Source: Bolinopsis microptera (taxonomy: Eukaryota; Ctenophora; Tentaculata; Lobata; Bolinopsidae). Taken from it: DNA of 64,000 nucleotides. Every line of letters begins with the position of its first letter. The stretch's first letter is position 1. The position numbers and the translations under genes are program-made. Below the pieces are notes generated by a model. That model made no database searches and had not been told where the DNA came from. It was given only the letters and a program-made list of their open reading frames with translations. Of this stretch, positions 58,707-64,000 are shown piece by piece. Location of the stretch: the NCBI RefSeq assembly GCF_026151205.1, contig NC_087083.1, forward strand, positions 6,674,460-6,738,459. The letters run 5' to 3'.

Positions 58707-59510
58707 TACTAAACTCGAATATAGTTTGATGGTAATGATTATACTTCGTATTGCAACACTTATCTTTTGTATTTAACATGTGAATATTTATTTACTGCTT
58801 TTTAATGCCCTGACAGTATTGTAGTATTACCTGGTTACCTGGTTACCTTAACCATGGCTCACTGAGAATCATTCGATCGGACATTGCGTGAACGGACACA
58901 ATTTTTAAAAATTCGAATGAACGCTCGAAGGCATTAAAAACTATTAAAAATCCGAACCTTTTTTCATCTTTTTGGGCGTTTATTTTTTCAATTTTAGAAG
59001 TAGTAGTAGTTCTTATCACATATCTTGCTTGCATAACATCATGGCTCAGCTTAGTGTGAGTATAATAAGTTTAAATTTAGTTTAATCTAATTACTATTTT
59101 TAGGGTCAGGTCTTTCACTTTACGGCAGTCCCCTCTCGAATCAAATATACTAATATAATATAATATATCATAATTATAGCTATTAAGGTCAAAATCTTTT
59201 CTGTGTTTGATTGTAAAAAATGATTTTGCAAATAAAAAATGATTTTACAAATATAAAACGTCATTCGAGTAGCTGCAGCTACAGCCTTCGTTGTCATGGT
59301 GATGGAGTTATAACTTTGCAATGTAATATGTAAATGTACTGATCATTGCTTGTATAGAGTACTCACACAGCTCAGAAGTTATACTCTGTACTTCTATACA
59401 GTGAACAGTTTAGTTTACCTTACTTAGCTTACTCCAGTAAGTTATTCTCTACTTCTTTACATTAGTTTTACTCTGTACTTCTATACAGTCTAGCTCAGCT
59501 TGCTGGAGTC
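58707..59510. other. Non-coding stretch with no gene seen
   Basis: Includes a short ACCTGGTTACCTGGTTACCT run at 58829, the core of the 53 kb array. No gene. Confidence 0.4.
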
Positions 59511-59514
59511 TGCA

Positions 59515-59580
59515 TTATAGCATAATATATATATTATGCTATATACCCCTGTTAGACTATATATAGTCTAACAGGGGTAG
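59515..59580. repeat. Two adjacent perfect palindromes
   Basis: TATAGCATAATATA...TATATTATGCTATA (about 59515-59542) is followed directly by TACCCCTGTTAGACTATATA and its complement ending AACAGGGGTA (about 59544-59579). A GC-rich hairpin-prone segment (GGGGGCCCGGGGGCGCAGCC) follows at 59618. Confidence 0.9.
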
Positions 59581-59584
59581 GCGA

Positions 59585-59645
59585 GGTTCAGGTCGCCGTC
59601 GCGAGCGAAGCGAGCTGCGGTGGGGGCCCGGGGGCGCAGCCCCCA
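59585..59645. other. GC-rich island
   Basis: About 60 bases of very high GC (GTCGCCGTCGCGAGCGAAGC, GGGGGCCCGGGGGCGCAGCC) in AT-rich surroundings, next to the palindromes. Probably the end of an interspersed element; nothing is encoded. Confidence 0.4.
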
Positions 59646-59894
59646 GAAATTTGTAAACTAAGTTATATGCTTAATCAATAGGATATCAATACAGAAGGTT
59701 CAAAACAGTTGATAAGACACTTGGTTATTAGTCATATTTTGATTAAAAAACAATGGACGAATTAAGATGGCACGAATTTTAAGTTACCTTATCGGACCTT
59801 ATTTGACCGGACATTAAATGAACGGACATAATTATGAACGGATGGCAAGTACCCATACATCGTGGTCCGATAGTTTCATTGCGTCTTAATATAC

Positions 59895-59930
59895 TATATA
59901 ATATACGCTATATATATATATATAGCGTAT
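59895..59930. repeat. TA-rich palindrome
   Basis: ATACGCTATATATA...TATATAGCGTAT, a third palindrome within 400 bases. Confidence 0.85.
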
Positions 59931-59934
59931 GTGC

Positions 59935-60645
59935 ATTGTGCATGATGAAGGGATTCACTTGCTCGCTACAAAGTTTTAATTGTACGTGCAGTGGCGTAAT
60001 GTTACTGTCTACGTGAACTTTCAGTCTGAATGCCCTTTCAGCTGCAAACTGGCTGCTTTCTGTGCTTGTATTTCATGATTTGTTTCGTTTTACTTTTACT
60101 ACTTTTACTTGCGAAAGATGTAGTCTTCTCCTCCATTTACAGAGGTGAATGTCGTATTGCTGTCAGGGAGCAGTGGTTGAGTGGTCACAACCTTCGGGCT
60201 TACTAGTTACTGTAGTATAGTATATACTGTATATGTAATATGTATAGTATATATCTGTACTGTAGAGGCTAGTAGCTTACAATGTGGATATATGTAAGGA
60301 CAATTTCTGTATTCTCAAAAACATGTACCAATAAGCAACCTCCTGCCCTTATTATACTCCAGTAGCACAGAGGGCTGAGTGTGCACTTCACTGCATAGAG
60401 TTTTTTGCCACTGAATCGGGCTAAATAGGTCATTGGCATGTTGTGTCGCTAATCCCAACCCTGTGGAGTCACGCTTATATTTCATATTAGGCGTGTATAT
60501 ATGGGAAATTTACTCAGCTTCTGAAGATCTTAGAAACTCAAACTTAAGCTTAAAATCAAAAATGACGGCAATACACATGTTTATATTGGGTGTTAGGGCT
60601 CTCATTGACAAATTTATGTTTAATCCTTTATTGGTACTATTTTAA
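59935..60645. other. Non-coding stretch with no gene seen
   Basis: No recognisable coding. ACCTTATCGGACCTTATTT at 59785 recurs at the window end (63969). Confidence 0.4.
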
Positions 60646-60649
60646 TATT

Positions 60650-60862
60650 TTAAGCCATTCCGATTATTTTGAGCCAATAAAAAACTTTTCATTTTTGCTA
60701 ATTATCTAATTGATAATTATCCAATTAACTAATTGTCTGACGTAAAAATTGTCTTTTCCTCCTGATAAGATGAACACCCTCGATTAATCCGCAACATTTT
60801 ACGATGTTCACAACTAAAGATATTCGACAAACAAGAAAGGTAGTAAGAAGTGGTAAAAGTGG
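60650..60862 (+). repeat. Dispersed repeat, copy 2 (pair of 14795-15055)
   Basis: Same order and orientation as the first copy, lacking its internal duplication. Confidence 0.8.
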
Positions 60863-60964
60863 CAAGAAGTGGCCTTAGGACACGTGGAAAAGTTTGGAAA
60901 TATTGGTCAGCGATAAAGGGCATCTAATTGGACTCAAAAACTTCAAAATCCTTAGAAAGCTTCT

Positions 60965-61010
60965 TGAGTCGGTATAGATCGATTTTTTCAGACGGATCTG
61001 TCTGTACTAT
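60965..61010 (+). repeat. 45-bp repeat, inverted copy of 35930-35975
   Basis: TCGGTATAGATCGATTTTTT then CAGACGGATCTGTCTGTACT is the reverse complement of the sequence beside the LINE fragment. Possibly another scrap of that LINE. Confidence 0.8.
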
Positions 61011-61354
61011 TATGGTAAACCTGTTTTACTCTGCAACAACCCTAATTGTCTAGGCAACCACCCTAATTGTCTTGGTCATGGGCCCAACCCTCCTGAATCC
61101 ACCAGCTGGCACCACTTTCCGTTAATTTCTTACAATCATCACTATATAGCATATACCAGATACCTATATAGTTTTAGTGGTGCAAGACTCAAGAGGCAGG
61201 TGTTGATTTTTTATTTTGTGTTCATGTTCTCTTGTTTTTCCTACATTCATCTTCGATGATAAAACCTCGCTACGTAATTAATAACACTACGCCAGAAATA
61301 CGATGTACTTGCAGAGCAATAGTATATAGTGTTGACAAGATTATCTCCGGCTGT

Positions 61355-61580
61355 TACTTAGTTTCTTTATTCCTTATAAGTTACTAGTATTAAGTTACTT
61401 AGTTTCTTTATTCCCTATTAGTTACTAGTATTAAGTTACTTAGTTTCTTTATTCCTTATTAGTTACTAGTATTAAGTTATTATCTCTGCCTGTTACTTAG
61501 TTTCTTTATTCCCTATTAGTTAATAGTATTAAGTTACTTAGTGTCTTTATTCCCTATTAGTTACTAGTATTAAGTTATTA
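61355..61580. repeat. About 41-bp minisatellite
   Basis: Five or so units of TTACTTAGTTTCTTTATTCC then CTATTAGTTACTAGTATTAAG, one pair separated by TTATCTCTGCCTG. Confidence 0.9.
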
Positions 61581-61589
61581 CTATTTTCT

Positions 61590-62940
61590 AATCTCTATTA
61601 TAACATTCACTTTTGTGTATAACGTACAGTATTGAATTAATTTTGTATAGTATATTTAATACTGATAAATAATAATAATTATTATACTTATATAATTTAT
61701 TGTAACTGCGATCCTGCATGCAATCGTTTCCTTCTTATTCGATGTTTTCCAACTGTAATCTTCAACAAATCACTGCATCACATCTTTTTTTCTTTTCCCT
61801 TGATTCTTCATTCTCTTACCACCACTACCTGGCTAATCCAACCATGAAACATGATACTATTACAGTATATAATTCCTGAATAGCTAGGTCGCTAAGCGAT
61901 ATATGTTACCAATGAATAGCGACGTTGCTTAGCGACATGTAACAAATGAATAACCACTTTTTCGGCTAATTGTAGACCTTCTGTCAAGCATCAATCATTC
62001 GACTAGTTATTCTTTTATTATCGTGACCTCGTGACACCAACCCTGGTTATTGCTAGGATGCAATCAGATACATACATCTACATACTGGAATATAAGTCAT
62101 AGCAATGTACCATTAGGGGTCGTTCACATACTACGTAATCATAATGTGAACGACCCATTATCTTAAGGGGCATTTCTCGGAAAGGACTCATATCACCCTC
62201 GCAATGCATGTTATACCTTATAGATTCGTTTTTAGTGAGAATTAGCGGGGTGACCCGGGTTGTTAGATATTTGAGAGATGATCTATTAGATGCGTAAACT
62301 TGAGATTAGAGCTGCCGACTCCCCTTGCTTATGTATCTATCTATCTTATTCAAATGTTCATATACTAGACTAGACGAAGCTTTTTATCATGAGATGTAAT
62401 CAATCTCGTGAAAACTGCCAGTCAACTGTCAAGCTGTGATGAATTTTATGTTTAAAATAATGTAGCAGTTAGCTGCTGCATATGTTTCATTATATTTGCA
62501 ATTTATAATTTAATTTGCAATTCCGTATTTTGTGAAACAGATATATTTTAAATCCTGTTAAACATCAGTATTTGAAAGACTGAGATTTGATCATTTGTTG
62601 CCATTATTCAAAATACAGTACAATAGTCAGTAGATTTTTTAATCTTGTATTCTTATTCCATGTTTTTCCTTATAATTAGACTAAGCAGCCGCACGGTAAT
62701 CTATGTAAGTATTTGCGTGTAACTTTATTCAGGTGCGGCAATACAAATAAAGTTGACATTTAGAGAAGGAACTGTTGCCCTTTGCTTACTTTACCTGCTA
62801 TTCAGCCTTTGCATTGGTGTATCATATCAATGTGCGAATCTTAATATTGAGTACTGCAGATTGCGACGTTTTTAAAAATCTCCAATCAGAGACCAGAGTT
62901 TACAAGGCTTGAAAAGTACATCCAGAGGTTCTGGTCTGCT
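61590..62940. other. Non-coding stretch with a tiny foldback
   Basis: GGGTCGTTCACAT ... ATGTGAACGACCC at about 62117-62157 is a compact hairpin with 13-bp arms. No gene seen in the rest. Confidence 0.45.
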
Positions 62941-62946
62941 GCTCAG

Positions 62947-63537
62947 TTACAGTTGCCTGGTTACAGTTGCCTGGTTACAGTTGCCTGGTTACAGTTGCCT
63001 GGTTACAGTTGCCTGGTTACAGTTGCCTGGTTAAAGTTGCCTGGTTACAGTTGCCTGGTTACAGTCGCCTGGTTACAGTTGCCTGGTTACAGTTGCCTGG
63101 TCACAGTTGCCTGGTCACAGTTGCCTGGTCACAGTTGCCTGGTTACAGTTGCCTGGTTACAGTTGCCTGGTTACAGTTGCCTGGTTACAGTTGCCTGGTT
63201 ACAGTTGCCTGGTTACAGTTGCCTGGTTACAGTTGCCTGGTTACAGTTGCCTGGTTACAGTTGCCTGGTTACAGTTGCCTGGTTACAGTTGCCTGGTTAC
63301 AGTTGCCTGGTTACAGTTGCCTGGTTACAGTTGCCTGGTTACAGTTGCCTGGTTACAGTTGCCTGGTTACAGTTGCCTGGTTACAGTTGCCTGGTTACAG
63401 TTGCCTGGTTACAGTTGCCTGGTTACAGTTGCCTGGTTACAGTTGCCTGGTTACAGTTGCCTGGTTACAGTTGCCTGGTTACAGTTGCCTGGTTACAGTT
63501 GCCTGGTTACAGTTGCCTGGTTACAGTTGCCTGGTTA
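62947..63537. repeat. 14-bp (GTTGCCTGGTTACA)n minisatellite
   Basis: About 42 copies, nearly perfect, with a few T-to-C and C-to-A variants in the first third. Flanked by a direct repeat: AGAGTTTACAAGGCTTGAAA...CCAGAGGTTCTGGTCTGCTG lies on the left (about 62895-62942) and a close copy on the right (63543-63590). The long + frames through it are artefacts. Confidence 0.97.
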
Positions 63538-63599
63538 TAATCAGAGTTTACAAAGCTTGAAACGTAAACCCAGAGGTTCTGGTCTGCTGTTCAATTTAC

Positions 63600-64000
63600 T
63601 GTATTTCTATTAGTTTGTGTGTACTGAGCCGCGTTATGTCGTAAAACTGTTGTGAGAGAAAATTCTTCTCAATCAACATGTTCACTTTATCTCATAACAA
63701 TATTACACACTACCAATGTGTTATCAAGCATCTGCGGTCAATATCTTTATTTTTGTATCTGATTTTTTTTGCCAGCTTACCAATCTCTTTGAATTTTTGA
63801 AGCTTCGAAACTTGTACTGAAACTTTGGTCCTGAATATGGTATATGGTAACTTTATTGTACATTTCTACATTGTAGAATAGTAGAGAATACGTTGATTTA
63901 ACAATAGGACTTATTAATGTCTTAGTAAGTCATCACAGGCATAACATTACTACATATGAATAAACTACCTTATCGGACCTTATTTCTTCATTTGAACGGA
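63600..64000. other. Non-coding stretch with no gene seen
   Basis: AT-rich, no feature recognised beyond the terminal ACCTTATCGGACCTTATTT motif shared with 59785. Confidence 0.4.

Noticed and set aside
62953..63613. Nearly 200-codon repeat protein in three frames
   Set aside because: Artefact of the 14-bp minisatellite.

Overview
The window reads as nuclear DNA of an animal, probably a marine invertebrate. It is AT-rich, has a spliced gene with 17 short exons, an NF-Y subunit almost identical to animal homologues, Ty3/gypsy and LINE retrotransposons, several TA- or TTAA-target miniature transposons, and many micro- and minisatellites. No bacterial signature (operons, dense ORFs) is present. 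The species cannot be named from the sequence.

Layout. 1-24.9 kb is mostly non-coding: tandem arrays (CTA, a 13-bp unit, GT, a 797-bp TGCCTC array), two old diverged tandem duplications (about 8.6-12.4 kb and 18.1-22.7 kb) and one short coding fragment near 4.9-5.2 kb. 24.9-31.8 kb is a 17-exon SLC7-type amino-acid transporter on the + strand. Its introns carry three foldback elements and several minisatellites. Two oddities affect it: a 48-bp tandem repeat that copies the exon 7 splice acceptor four times, and an in-frame TGA in exon 11. 31.8-35.0 kb shows no gene. 35.0-35.9 kb is a broken LINE reverse transcriptase on the - strand.

36.0-51.8 kb is best read as nested LTR elements. An outer - strand gypsy element (LTRs at about 36.03-36.75 and 50.98-51.75 kb; protease plus a C-terminal tail) is split by an inner + strand gypsy element (LTRs at 40.555-41.420 and about 47.84-48.75 kb, 5-bp target duplication ACTTC). 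Between its LTRs the inner element holds an intact 1176-codon pol fragment (RT, RNase H, integrase) and, where gag and protease would be expected, a complete intronless NF-Y gamma gene (NFYC) on the opposite strand. A 767-bp mariner-like MITE sits in the outer element. From about 47.75 to 52.42 kb the bases look low-fidelity (homopolymer-inflated), so the right half of the nest is seen through errors.

52.4-64 kb is non-coding and repeat-rich: 8-, 30-, 41- and 14-bp arrays, two CCTTAC-type MITEs, and a 1350-bp foldback element with TTAA target duplication whose empty site is preserved in the adjacent tandem duplicate. The most noteworthy items are the NFYC gene inside an LTR pair, the repeated splice acceptor, and the TTAA foldback with its natural empty site.
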